From Actinobacteria bacterium IMCC25003 (GTDB lineage Bacteria; Actinomycetota; Actinomycetes; Nanopelagicales; Nanopelagicaceae), in contig CP015603.1 in NCBI GenBank assembly GCA_002284855.1, forward strand, positions 248,001 to 312,000: a stretch of DNA of 64,000 nt, read 5' to 3'. The notes below the pieces were generated by a model. That model saw only the letters and a list, made by a program, of their open reading frames with translations, was not told where the DNA came from and made no database searches. The position numbers and the translations under genes were made by a program. The number at the start of each line of letters is the position of its first letter. Positions within the stretch are counted from its first letter, which is position 1. Shown in pieces: positions 38,175-46,421 of the stretch.

Positions 38175-38917
38175 GCCAATTCACGCTCTCCATCGATTGC
38201 GGTGGACTATTTATCAAAAGCTGTGTTCTCGATGAATCCGGAACCATGCACGCAGCACCTACTCGCGTTCAAACCCCATATCCACTTACAACCAATAAGT
38301 TTCTCGATACTGTCGCTGAAATTGCCGCTTCCCTTCCCAAGGCGGCGCGCGTAACCGTTGGGTTACCAGGCATGATTCGTAACGGCGTAGTTGTTGCGAC
38401 TCCTCATTACATCAATGATGCCGGCCCACATACTCGCATGAATCCAGAGTTGAAAGAGCAGTGGTGGGGATTTGATGCCGAAGCTGCAGTCGCTGAAAAA
38501 CTTGGAATTCCCGCAAAAGTTCTTAACGATGCCGAAGTACATGGTGCAGGCGTTGTTACTGGTTCTGGTCTTGAGATTGTCATTACCTTAGGTACGGGAC
38601 TTGGTTTTGCAGTATTTCATGGGGGCAAGCTCTCGCCACACTTTGAACTCTCACATGCAACAGTTCGCCGTAACACCACATACGACACTTGGATTGGCGA
38701 TCGCGAACGTCACCGTATGGGAAATACATTCTGGTCTCGTCGCGTGCGCTTGATGGTCTCTGAACTTCGCCCAGTGTTCTTATGGGATCGCCTCTATATC
38801 GGTGGCGGAAATTCACACAGCATTCAGCAACGCGACTTAAATCTCATGGGCGATGATGTCGTTATCGTCCCGAACTCTGCTGGAGTTGCTGGCGGAGTTC
38901 GTGCGTGGCAGCTTTAA
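38171..38917 (+). CDS. ROK-family sugar kinase, polyphosphate glucokinase-like
   Basis: Cytoplasmic hexose kinase of 248 residues. LSIDCGGLFIKSCVLDESG is the ATP/phosphate-binding opening, VTVGLPGMIRNGVV and KVLNDAEVHGAG carry the catalytic aspartate region, EIVITLGTGLGFAVF is a ROK signature, and LYIGGGNS closes the fold. The length and overall pattern recall actinobacterial PpgK (polyphosphate/ATP glucokinase), but the PpgK DIGGTGIKG motif reads DCGGLFIKS, so the phosphate donor and substrate are uncertain. Confidence 0.78.
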   Translation: MSQFTLSIDCGGLFIKSCVLDESGTMHAAPTRVQTPYPLTTNKFLDTVAEIAASLPKAARVTVGLPGMIRNGVVVATPHYINDAGPHTRMNPELKEQWWGFDAEAAVAEKLGIPAKVLNDAEVHGAGVVTGSGLEIVITLGTGLGFAVFHGGKLSPHFELSHATVRRNTTYDTWIGDRERHRMGNTFWSRRVRLMVSELRPVFLWDRLYIGGGNSHSIQQRDLNLMGDDVVIVPNSAGVAGGVRAWQL

Positions 38918-39516
38918 TCTGTTACGTAAATAACGTCGTCTAACTCTCGAACAGGAATCCGTTCTAGAGGATAAGAAGCTGGGCCACGCAAGACATCACC
39001 ATTAGCCGGGTCAAAGAGTGCGTTGTGACATGGACAGAGAAGCCCCTCTTTTTTGATCTCAACGTTGCAGCCCTTATGGGGGCAGATATCACTCAAAGCG
39101 ATAAGACCCATAGCGCTTCGGATGATTACATAACCTGAAAGATTTCCGTATCGATTCTTTGCGGTGAATATTTTCGATCCGTTAGGTGGAACTTCAGAAG
39201 ATTTGCCGAGGAGAATCTCGACCTTACTAATCGTCTTCTCAGGAGTTGACGCACTTTGTGGTGACTGAGTTGGTGATGGGGAAGGCGTCGATGATTCTCG
39301 AGCACTGGGGAGTGGCTTGCCTGAATCCCAAGCCAAAGTTCTCTTTCCCCTCACCTTCACGGCTACGCAAGTAAAGATGCGCTCCCTAAAGACTATTTTT
39401 TGACCGAGATAGCGACACGGAACTAAGGGCTTCTCAGCTGCGAGTGCAGGAAATGCCGAGAGAAAGAGCGATGAGAGGACTCCAAGCCCAATAGTTCTGC
39501 GCGAAAACTTTTCCAC
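38914..39516 (-). CDS. Exported Rieske [2Fe-2S] protein with Tat-like signal
   Basis: Extracytoplasmic protein of 200 residues. The N-terminus KFSRRTIGLGVLSSLFLSAF is a twin-arginine-like signal (SRRTIG) ending near ALA, as expected for a pre-folded Fe-S protein. A small cysteine-containing segment follows (CRYLGQKIVFRERIFTC). Then comes a Ser/Thr/Pro-rich linker (~75-95) and a C-terminal Rieske domain with CPHKGC and CPCHNALFDPANG supplying two Cys-His ligand pairs. It is not in a cytochrome bc context; neighbours are a sugar kinase (convergent) and a PhoX-like gene (divergent). The redox partner is unknown. Confidence 0.85.
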   Translation of the reverse strand: MEKFSRRTIGLGVLSSLFLSAFPALAAEKPLVPCRYLGQKIVFRERIFTCVAVKVRGKRTLAWDSGKPLPSARESSTPSPSPTQSPQSASTPEKTISKVEILLGKSSEVPPNGSKIFTAKNRYGNLSGYVIIRSAMGLIALSDICPHKGCNVEIKKEGLLCPCHNALFDPANGDVLRGPASYPLERIPVRELDDVIYVTD

Positions 39517-39602
39517 ATATAGAAATTACTACGTGGAGATGAACAGAAGGTAAAAATCAGCCTTCATATCAACGCTTTCTCTTTATCTGTACTTCTTCAG
39601 AA

Positions 39603-39635
39603 CTTCTCAATCGGTTCATGATCTGTTTACTGGAC
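39603..39635 (+). promoter_or_regulatory. Candidate PHO box before the PhoX-like gene
   Basis: Three 11-base units in tandem: CTTCTCAATCG, GTTCATGATCT and GTTTACTGGAC. Units two and three fit the actinobacterial PhoP direct-repeat pattern (GTTCA followed by a spacer to 11 bases). They lie 57 bases before the ATG, where an activator could replace a -35. No other copy was seen at the nucleotidase or GDPD genes. Confidence 0.45.
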
Positions 39636-39691
39636 TCGCTGCACACTTCTGTCCATGGGGCCAAACCCATCCTTACCCAAGGAAACCTTAC

Positions 39692-41320
39692 ATGGAATGG
39701 AAAAATATGAAACTTCGCTACAAGGTAGCTGCAGTTTTCTCGGTAGCAACGCTAGTTACTGGAACAGCTGTCGCAAATTCAGTGCTTAATAAGCCTGAAT
39801 ACATTCTTCCTGCAAATGATGCAGCAACAATTACTCCTCTTGCATATGCAGGCGACGTAATCAATGGTGTAACCGTGCGCGGTATCCCAGATGGAATGGG
39901 AGCAATGCGCAATGAAGATGGCACAATCACACTTCTTTCAAGCCACGAAGTACCTTCATATGGTGCGGTTGGAGCATTTGCAAAGGCTGCTGATAAAGGA
40001 AAGCTCACTCTAGGAACTTCAATCACAAAGTTCACACTCAACAAGGCGGGCACACGAATCATCAGTGCTTCTAATTTCATTAAGTCTTGGAGCTTCTACA
40101 ACTACAACACAAAGACTTACCAGGACTCACCTGTAGGTGCTGCGCCAGCTGGAACAACTGCTGGCATGGATAACTTCATTAGCCGTTTCTGCTCAGCAAC
40201 ACTTGTACAAGCTGGAGCGCTCTCATTCAAGGATGGCGGAACAACTTACGGATATGACGGAGCTGTCTACCTCGCAGGTGAAGAAGATGGCGATAGCGGA
40301 TATGCACGTGGATTCGCCTTCGACATGGATGGAAATGCCATCAACCTTCCACGCATGGGTCTTGCATCATGGGAGAACTTGATGCCAAACCTCAAGCCAG
40401 GAAAGAACACAGTAGTCATGGGCAATGAAGATGGATCAGCAACTGACTCACAACTCTTCATGTATGTAGGAACAAAGACAACATCAGGAACATATGCAGA
40501 TAAGGCAGGCCTCACAAATGGAGACCTACACGTCCTGAACGTTCCAAATATTGCAAATGACAACGCATTCCGCGCTGCATATGGCAAGAACAAGCCAGTC
40601 GATGTGACATTCGCAAAGACAATTTGGGAAGGCGATATTAAAACTCAGCAGGCAGATCACGCTGCAAAGGGAACAGAGTTCTCACGCATTGAAGATGGTA
40701 ACTGGGATCCGTCAAACCCAAACGTCTTCTACTTTGTCACAACTGAATCCAATAAGGATGCAGGAGCTACCAAGGAGAATCCATCAGAGCCAGGTGTTTC
40801 ACGCGATGGTGGCGGATTCTGGAGACTGACATTTGTTGATGGCCAGAAGCCTGAACTTGGCGCAAAGCTAGAACTTCTTCTCGATGGTTCAGAAGCTCCA
40901 TACCTCAGCAAGCCAGATAACATGACTATCACTTCTGAAGGAATCGTCTTGCTTCAAGAAGATCCAGGTAACAATGCACACGTTTCACGCATCGTTGCCT
41001 TCCGTCCAAAGGATGGCAAGTTGGCTGTGGTTGCTCAATTCAACCAAGATTACTTCGCAAAGACAGGTTCTAAGTTGATGACTGTCGACGAGGAATCATC
41101 AGGAATCATCGATGTCACATCGCTGATCAGCAAGCCTGGTGATACTTCAAAGCACTTCTACTTCAACGCGCAGGTTCACACGACTGGTGGTTACACCGCT
41201 CGTCCAGACCTCACCACAAAGACACTAGGTGGCATCTTGAAGTTCAATCAGAAGACTCTCGAAGGTGGCGCGTATTACCACCTCGAAATCTCTGATTGGA
41301 AGACTGTATTCGGTTCTTAA
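39692..41320 (+). CDS. PhoX-like secreted phosphatase (DUF839)
   Basis: Exported protein of 542 residues, signal peptide RYKVAAVFSVATLVTGTAVA. The body shows PhoX/DUF839 beta-propeller motifs: RGIPDGMGAMRNEDGTITLLSSHE, YLAGEEDGDSGYARGFAFD, MGNEDGSATDSQLFMYVG, FSRIEDGNWDPSNPNVFYFVTTE and the late LLQEDPGN. PhoX enzymes are calcium/iron phosphomonoesterases, usually PhoB/PhoP regulated. AAGGAAA is 6 bases before the ATG at 39692; an ATG at 39707 would also give a good signal peptide. A strong terminator follows. Catalytic residues were not checked individually. Confidence 0.8.
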   Translation: MEWKNMKLRYKVAAVFSVATLVTGTAVANSVLNKPEYILPANDAATITPLAYAGDVINGVTVRGIPDGMGAMRNEDGTITLLSSHEVPSYGAVGAFAKAADKGKLTLGTSITKFTLNKAGTRIISASNFIKSWSFYNYNTKTYQDSPVGAAPAGTTAGMDNFISRFCSATLVQAGALSFKDGGTTYGYDGAVYLAGEEDGDSGYARGFAFDMDGNAINLPRMGLASWENLMPNLKPGKNTVVMGNEDGSATDSQLFMYVGTKTTSGTYADKAGLTNGDLHVLNVPNIANDNAFRAAYGKNKPVDVTFAKTIWEGDIKTQQADHAAKGTEFSRIEDGNWDPSNPNVFYFVTTESNKDAGATKENPSEPGVSRDGGGFWRLTFVDGQKPELGAKLELLLDGSEAPYLSKPDNMTITSEGIVLLQEDPGNNAHVSRIVAFRPKDGKLAVVAQFNQDYFAKTGSKLMTVDEESSGIIDVTSLISKPGDTSKHFYFNAQVHTTGGYTARPDLTTKTLGGILKFNQKTLEGGAYYHLEISDWKTVFGS

Positions 41321-41346
41321 TTCCGGGACACACAACCAAATAACAG

Positions 41347-41386
41347 AAGGACCCCGCACCACTACGAGGGTTGGTGCGGGGTCCTT
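41347..41386 (+). terminator. Strong (bidirectional) terminator
   Basis: A perfect 15-base stem AAGGACCCCGCACCA / TGGTGCGGGGTCCTT with a 10-base loop, followed by CTCTTTT. It lies between the convergent PhoX-like and aminotransferase genes; the minus strand reads A-rich on both sides, so it can serve both. Confidence 0.92.
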
Positions 41387-41401
41387 CTCTTTTAACAGTA
41401 T

Positions 41402-42808
41402 TTAGGCGCGAATTGCTTTAGCGAACTCACGGAAATCTTCAACGAGTAAATCAATCTCATCTTGGCCATGTGCCAAAGAGATCAACCACTGCTCATCAAG
41501 TCCTGGTGGAGTGATGATTCCGCGGTTGAGCGCAAAGAGCCAGTGAGCTTCAGCGACACCGAAGTCAGTTGCCTTGTAATCGCGGTAGTTGCGCACTGGT
41601 GTTGTTGACCAGGTAACGCAACCCTTGATTCCGAAACCGACTGTATGTGCAGGAAGTTGGTACTCATCAATGATTTCACCAATGCGAGTAAGTGCCTGCA
41701 AGTTAAAGTCCTCAGCGACTGCGAGTGCTTCATCGGAACAGATGCGATCGATTGCGCGAACGCCTGCCATTGCAAGTGGATTACCGTTAAAAGTACCGAA
41801 GTGAGCCATCTTTCCGTTGGTAACGAAGTCCATGTACTTCTTCTTGCCGCCGAAGGCAGCAAGTGGAAGTCCGCCACCGATTGATTTAGCAAGAGTAATA
41901 AGGTCTGGCTTAACACCGAGACGAGCAGATGCACCATGTGCGCCCGCAGTAAGACCTGTCTTAACTTCATCAAAGATAAGAATGACATTGTATTGATCGC
42001 AGAGTTCGCGAACGCGTTCGAGGTAACCAGCATCAGGAAGAACGATTGCGAGGTTTTCTAGAACCGGTTCAACGATGAAGCATGCAATCTTCTTTGCATT
42101 CTTCTTAAACATCTTTTCGAGCGCAGGAATATTGTTGTAAGGAACAACGTAGATATCTCCTGGAACCAAGTTTGGTTCGACATATGGAGTTGGCTTCTCA
42201 GCTTTGCCTGCCTTATCGAGAGGTGGCTTGGCAGAGACAACAAATGGATCGTAGCTACCGTGGTAGCCGCCCTCGATCTTAAGGATGCCCATCTTCTCGG
42301 TCGCCGAACGAGCAACGCGCACCGCGTACATCGTTGATTCAGTTCCGGAGTTGGTGAAGCGAACCTGATCGATTCCGAAGCGCTTACAGATTCGCTCTGC
42401 AGCATCGGTAGAAGTTGGTGATGGAGTTACAAAGAGCATTCCCTGATTAAGAGATGTCTGAACTTCTTCTACGACAACCGGGTTGAGGTGGCCGGCGAGC
42501 ATTGCTCCGAAGCCCATAGAGAGGTCAAGGAGCTGACGACCATCGACATCGGTCATATACGCGCCCTTGGCGGAGACGATTGATATCGGATATGGATCCC
42601 AGTGCTGGAAGCTCGATGTAACGCCTAGTGGAAGCGAATCAAATGCGCGCTTGCTCTCTAGTGCAGAACCTTGAGTATTTTTGGTGAAGAGGTCCCACTC
42701 GGCAGCCAGAACTGCGGCGACTTTTTCGGGGGATATTGGTGTTGATGTTGTTGGTACATAACGATGTGTTGCTGTGTGCTGCGATCTAATCGCTGATTGT
42801 GTAGTCAT
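41402..42808 (-). CDS. Class III aminotransferase, glutamate-1-semialdehyde aminomutase-like
   Basis: PLP enzyme of about 468 residues. The PLP lysine is in LITLAKSIGGGLPLAAFGG; the cofactor aspartate is in LIFDEVKTG; GTFNGNPLAMAG, FTNSGTESTMYAVRVAR and GGYHGSYD are GSA-aminomutase-type signatures. A ~50-residue N-terminal extension exceeds ordinary HemL. I chose ATG 42808 (MTTQSAIR); the longer reading has no support, and TACAGC 6 bases upstream would make this start leaderless. It may be a HemL paralogue acting on another amino acid rather than the tetrapyrrole enzyme. No haem gene is adjacent. Confidence 0.8.
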   Translation of the reverse strand: MTTQSAIRSQHTATHRYVPTTSTPISPEKVAAVLAAEWDLFTKNTQGSALESKRAFDSLPLGVTSSFQHWDPYPISIVSAKGAYMTDVDGRQLLDLSMGFGAMLAGHLNPVVVEEVQTSLNQGMLFVTPSPTSTDAAERICKRFGIDQVRFTNSGTESTMYAVRVARSATEKMGILKIEGGYHGSYDPFVVSAKPPLDKAGKAEKPTPYVEPNLVPGDIYVVPYNNIPALEKMFKKNAKKIACFIVEPVLENLAIVLPDAGYLERVRELCDQYNVILIFDEVKTGLTAGAHGASARLGVKPDLITLAKSIGGGLPLAAFGGKKKYMDFVTNGKMAHFGTFNGNPLAMAGVRAIDRICSDEALAVAEDFNLQALTRIGEIIDEYQLPAHTVGFGIKGCVTWSTTPVRNYRDYKATDFGVAEAHWLFALNRGIITPPGLDEQWLISLAHGQDEIDLLVEDFREFAKAIRA

Positions 42809-42976
42809 TGTAAAGCTGTACGGCAAATGTTTCTGATTTAGAAACTGTTTGAGAAGTACTCTCCTTTGTGGTTGCGAATTAACGCATGGCAAGTATCTCT
42901 GAAGGCAAAAAAGTTTGCAAGTAATAGCTTTTTCCCGCGTGGTTTACGCATGAATAATTGATAGCCTTTGAGCCTT

Positions 42977-44398
42977 ATGGAAAAACCAACGATTATTCTT
43001 GCAACCAGTAATGGTGTGGGAATGGGACACCTTGCGCGCGCAAGTGCAATTGCGTTGGCTCTTAAAGAATATGCAAACCCCATCATTGTTTCGATGGCTG
43101 GTGGTATTGCAGAGATTCCAGAATTTATGGGCATACGTTGCGAATATATTCCCGGTCGCGATCGCATGTGGATGTCGCGCGAAAAGTGGGATGAATATTT
43201 ACGCGACCGTTTACTTGCACTCGTTGATGAAACAGGCGCTCGCGTTATGTCATTCGATGGAGTTGTTCCTTACCCAGGTGTTATTGCAGCAAAAGTTTCA
43301 CATCCAAAGTTGGCACTAGTTTGGGTACGACGTGGTTTGTGGCAGAAGAAGCCACAACGTTTTGTCTTAGGTCTGCAATCGCAGATGATGGATTACATCG
43401 TCGAACCCGGTGATTTCGCTCGCGCCTATGATTTCGGCCCAACTGCAGAACGCAAAGATGCTCGCCTCACAGCATCCGTCTCGCTCTTCCAGAAAGATAC
43501 TGCGCTCTCTCGCGATGAAGCGCGCCAAGTTCTGGGCCTCGATCTCAATCGCCCAGCAGTTCTGGTTCAGCTCGGAACTGGCGATAGCGATGTCAACGAG
43601 AAGATGACCGCAGCGCTTTCGGGGCTTCTTGGTTGGAAAGATTTGCAGGTCATCCTTACCAAGCAACCACTTGATAAGGATGGAAAGTCTCTGGCACCCG
43701 AAGGCCTCGATATTCGCGTTGTGCGCTACTTCCCACTTGCTCGAGTGCTCCATGCATTCGATGCGGGCGTCTGTGCAACTGGCTATAACGGAGTGCACGA
43801 ACTCCTTCCTGCGCAGGTCCCAACTGTCTTCGTCTCCAATATTCGCGGGACTGACGATCAAGAGGCGCGTGCACAGTGGTGTCATGACATGGGATTTGCT
43901 CTTCGCGCAAACCAAGCAGATTTAGGTGACATCACCGCGACGGTAAAGAAGTTGCAAGATGCTGATGTCCGCGCTCGTTTAAGTAAGAAATGCGGCGAAC
44001 TTCCCGATCCAACAGGTGGCGCAGAAATTGCAAAGATTCTCTATGAATTAGCAGTGCGCGAAGAACCTATTCGTCCATCATGGTTGCGCTACAACCAACT
44101 TCGAATTCAAGAACATATTAATCGCGGGTTACGCCATGTGGCCTATATGGGTCTACGTCGCCTCGTTCTTGTCTATCGCTTTATCAATCCACATATCGTT
44201 GTTCAAGTAACGCGAGAAGAACCACCTGTGTGGGGATCCCAGAACACAGCGAAAGAGTTGCATCCGCTTATTAAGGGAGAACAAAGATTTGAACACTTGA
44301 TTACAGGCGCATCAGATGCATATATCGCTCGCCGTAAAGAGATTGCTGAAGCTGCATATGGTGAAAAGGTTGAGATTATCAATACGAAGAAGGCTTAA
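42977..44398 (+). CDS. GT-B glycosyltransferase (MurG/GT28-like)
   Basis: Cytoplasmic nucleotide-sugar glycosyltransferase of about 473 residues. The N-terminal domain opens with IILATSNGVGMGHLARASAIA, the glycine-rich acceptor loop of MurG/GT28 proteins. The C-terminal half contains VLVQLGTGDSDVNEKM and the donor-binding FDAGVCATGYNGVHELLPAQVPTVFV segment. A basic C-terminal region (~350-430) may touch the membrane. ATG 42977 has TAGCCT 9 bases upstream; TTG at 42968 is an alternative. Donor and acceptor are unknown. Confidence 0.78.
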   Translation: MEKPTIILATSNGVGMGHLARASAIALALKEYANPIIVSMAGGIAEIPEFMGIRCEYIPGRDRMWMSREKWDEYLRDRLLALVDETGARVMSFDGVVPYPGVIAAKVSHPKLALVWVRRGLWQKKPQRFVLGLQSQMMDYIVEPGDFARAYDFGPTAERKDARLTASVSLFQKDTALSRDEARQVLGLDLNRPAVLVQLGTGDSDVNEKMTAALSGLLGWKDLQVILTKQPLDKDGKSLAPEGLDIRVVRYFPLARVLHAFDAGVCATGYNGVHELLPAQVPTVFVSNIRGTDDQEARAQWCHDMGFALRANQADLGDITATVKKLQDADVRARLSKKCGELPDPTGGAEIAKILYELAVREEPIRPSWLRYNQLRIQEHINRGLRHVAYMGLRRLVLVYRFINPHIVVQVTREEPPVWGSQNTAKELHPLIKGEQRFEHLITGASDAYIARRKEIAEAAYGEKVEIINTKKA

Positions 44399-45024
44399 TC
44401 TTCGAGTAGGTGCTCTAACTTTCGCTTCAAAATGACAACAACCACGGCAACGACTGCCAAGAAGAAGATTGCCCAATAACGCAGGTACTTTTCAAGTGTG
44501 GCAAGTGAGCTAGCGAATTCATAGCCAAGAAGAACAACGATGGTTGAGAAGACAATCCCGCCGGCAGCATTCCACTTAATAAATTGGCGATAGGGAACCT
44601 TATTCATTCCGGCAAGGGCTGGAACAAGTGCGCGCAGTAGAGCTTGTGCGCGACCGAAGAAGATTGCGCCACCGTGATAGCGGTCGAAGATCGCTTGTGC
44701 CAATTTCCAACGCTTCTCGCCAACAAAGCGACCGAAGGCATTCTCTTTGATACGCGGCCCTAAATGCTTTCCAATCTCATAGCCCACCGAGTCACCAGTG
44801 ATTGCACAGACAATGGCAGCAACTAAGAAGACCCATACATTCCACACACCTGCGTGCGCGAGAACTCCACCGATTAATAGAGCTGTTTCACCAGGCAAGA
44901 TAAATCCAACAAAGAGCGCCGCCTCTGCAAATGCAAAGAAGATAAGCAGCAGGAAGAGAGGTATCTGCAAATTATGCGCAACAAGTGAATCAGCAGTGTG
45001 ATGTATCCACTCTGATATCGACAT
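44395..45024 (-). CDS. DedA-family membrane protein
   Basis: Polytopic SNARE-associated/DedA protein of 209 residues, of the undecaprenyl/lipid flippase superfamily. LFVGFILPGETALLIGGVLA, the GYEIGKHLGPRIKENAFGRF loop, IFFGRAQALLRALVPALAGMNKVPYRQFIKWNAAGG and four to five hydrophobic segments are typical. The C-terminus is basic (KRKLEHLLED). It is convergent with the glycosyltransferase (overlap of 4 bases) and divergent from the nitroreductase. A second DedA gene lies at 50406-51008. Confidence 0.9.
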   Translation of the reverse strand: MSISEWIHHTADSLVAHNLQIPLFLLLIFFAFAEAALFVGFILPGETALLIGGVLAHAGVWNVWVFLVAAIVCAITGDSVGYEIGKHLGPRIKENAFGRFVGEKRWKLAQAIFDRYHGGAIFFGRAQALLRALVPALAGMNKVPYRQFIKWNAAGGIVFSTIVVLLGYEFASSLATLEKYLRYWAIFFLAVVAVVVVILKRKLEHLLED

Positions 45025-45045
45025 GCGAGAACTCTACTTGAGCAC

Positions 45046-45051
45046 TATGGT
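45046..45051 (+). promoter_or_regulatory. -10 element, leaderless start of the nitroreductase gene
   Basis: TATGGT ends 6 bases before the ATG at 45058; no Shine-Dalgarno is present. Confidence 0.45.
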
Positions 45052-45057
45052 CATGAC

Positions 45058-45630
45058 ATGAAAGCAGAGACCTCAGTTCCCGTCCATGAAATCATCGCAA
45101 CTCGTCGTAGCCCACGCTCTTTTAATGAGGCGGCTGCAATCAATAACGAAGATTTAACAGCCATCCTTGAAGCAGCTCGTTGGGCAGCATCAGCTTTTAA
45201 TGGTCAGCCATGGCGCTTCTTCGTGGGCAAGCGTGGCGATGAGGTCTTTACTCAGATCCTGTCCTCACTTGTAGATTTCAATAAGAGTTGGGCGAAGAAC
45301 GCATCCGCACTGATTCTCGTGGCAGGAAAAACAACCAAGGGTGATGGCTCAATCAATGCTGATTATCAGTATGACTGCGGCCTTGCGGTTGCTCAACTAG
45401 TTATCGAAACTCATCACCGCGGCTTGATTGCACATCAGATGACTGGATTTGATAAGGCAGCAGCTCAGGAAGCTCTTTCAATCAATTCTGAACTGCTCCC
45501 TGTAGTTGTCATTGCAGTTGGCACACAGGATGCTCCTGAAAAACTTGCTGGCCCACTTCTCGAGCGCGAAATGGCAAAGCGCGAACGTCTTCCACTTTCT
45601 GAGCTAGTAATTAAGGGCTTACCGAACTAG
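45058..45630 (+). CDS. Nitroreductase-family FMN oxidoreductase
   Basis: FMN-dependent NAD(P)H oxidoreductase of 190 residues: IIATRRSPRSFNEAA (FMN-phosphate arginines), LEAARWAASAFNGQPWRFFVG (the S-x-N-x-Q-PW signature) and a C-terminal LAGPLLEREMAKRER segment. The physiological substrate is unknown. The 3' end overlaps the convergent kynA stop by four bases. Confidence 0.88.
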   Translation: MKAETSVPVHEIIATRRSPRSFNEAAAINNEDLTAILEAARWAASAFNGQPWRFFVGKRGDEVFTQILSSLVDFNKSWAKNASALILVAGKTTKGDGSINADYQYDCGLAVAQLVIETHHRGLIAHQMTGFDKAAAQEALSINSELLPVVVIAVGTQDAPEKLAGPLLEREMAKRERLPLSELVIKGLPN

Positions 45631-46421
45631 AAACGAGAACGGATCTCCCAGAGATCTTTAAAGACTGGGTTGAAGAGAGTGCTCGCTAAGTACTCGACTC
45701 CGCTTGAGCCGCCAGTGCCCATCTTCTGGCCAATCGTGCGCTCAACCATCTTCACATGGCGGTAGCGCCACTCTTGAATTCCTTCATCGATATCGACAAG
45801 GCGCTCAGAGACCATCGCACTCTCTGGATCTGTTTGGTGAACTTTAAGTAGAACATCTTGCACTGCAGCGCTCGATTGGTAAGCAATTGATTTATCGCGC
45901 TCAACAACGTCTGCAGGAAGTGAGTAACCGCGCTTGGTCAGGTAATCCAAGAAAGAATCCCAAATTGAATTGCGGGAAGTAATCTCTGCAATCTCTGCCT
46001 GCATATCGGGAGGTAAGTGGCCAGCCATACGGCTATCGCGGCGACCGAGGATGGCTTCTACCTTTCTAAATTGTGAAGATTGGAAACCACTTGATGAGGC
46101 TAAATATCCTCGGAAAGCGCTGAATTGCAGCGGCGTCATCGTCTCAAGAATATCTACTTGTGCAACGCAGACCTTCATGATGGTGCGGATGCGACCCAAT
46201 ATTGAAAGTGCGTAATGTGTATCGCCAGATTCGAGAGCGCGTTGCGCCTGCTGGAATTCATGGATGAGTTGCTTAAACCAGAGTTCATACGTCTGGTGGA
46301 TGATGATGAAGAGCATTTCATCATGTTCAGGGCCATCGGAGAGAGGTTTCTGTAACTTCAATAATTCTTCGACAGCTAGATATGAGCTGTAAGAAAGTGC
46401 TGAATCATAGTTTTCGCTCAT
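45627..46421 (-). CDS. kynA: Tryptophan 2,3-dioxygenase
   Basis: Haem enzyme opening the indole ring of tryptophan to N-formylkynurenine. LSDGPEHDEMLFIIIHQTYELWFKQLIHE contains the distal-site histidine and conserved FxxxHQxxELW core. QFSAFRGYLASSSGFQSSQFR carries the substrate-binding arginine, and WRYRHVKMVERTIGQKMGTGGSSGVEYL the proximal-histidine helix. Length 264 is normal for bacteria. It overlaps the kynU stop by four bases, so the pair is coupled and expressed together. Confidence 0.95.
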   Translation of the reverse strand: MSENYDSALSYSSYLAVEELLKLQKPLSDGPEHDEMLFIIIHQTYELWFKQLIHEFQQAQRALESGDTHYALSILGRIRTIMKVCVAQVDILETMTPLQFSAFRGYLASSSGFQSSQFRKVEAILGRRDSRMAGHLPPDMQAEIAEITSRNSIWDSFLDYLTKRGYSLPADVVERDKSIAYQSSAAVQDVLLKVHQTDPESAMVSERLVDIDEGIQEWRYRHVKMVERTIGQKMGTGGSSGVEYLASTLFNPVFKDLWEIRSRF

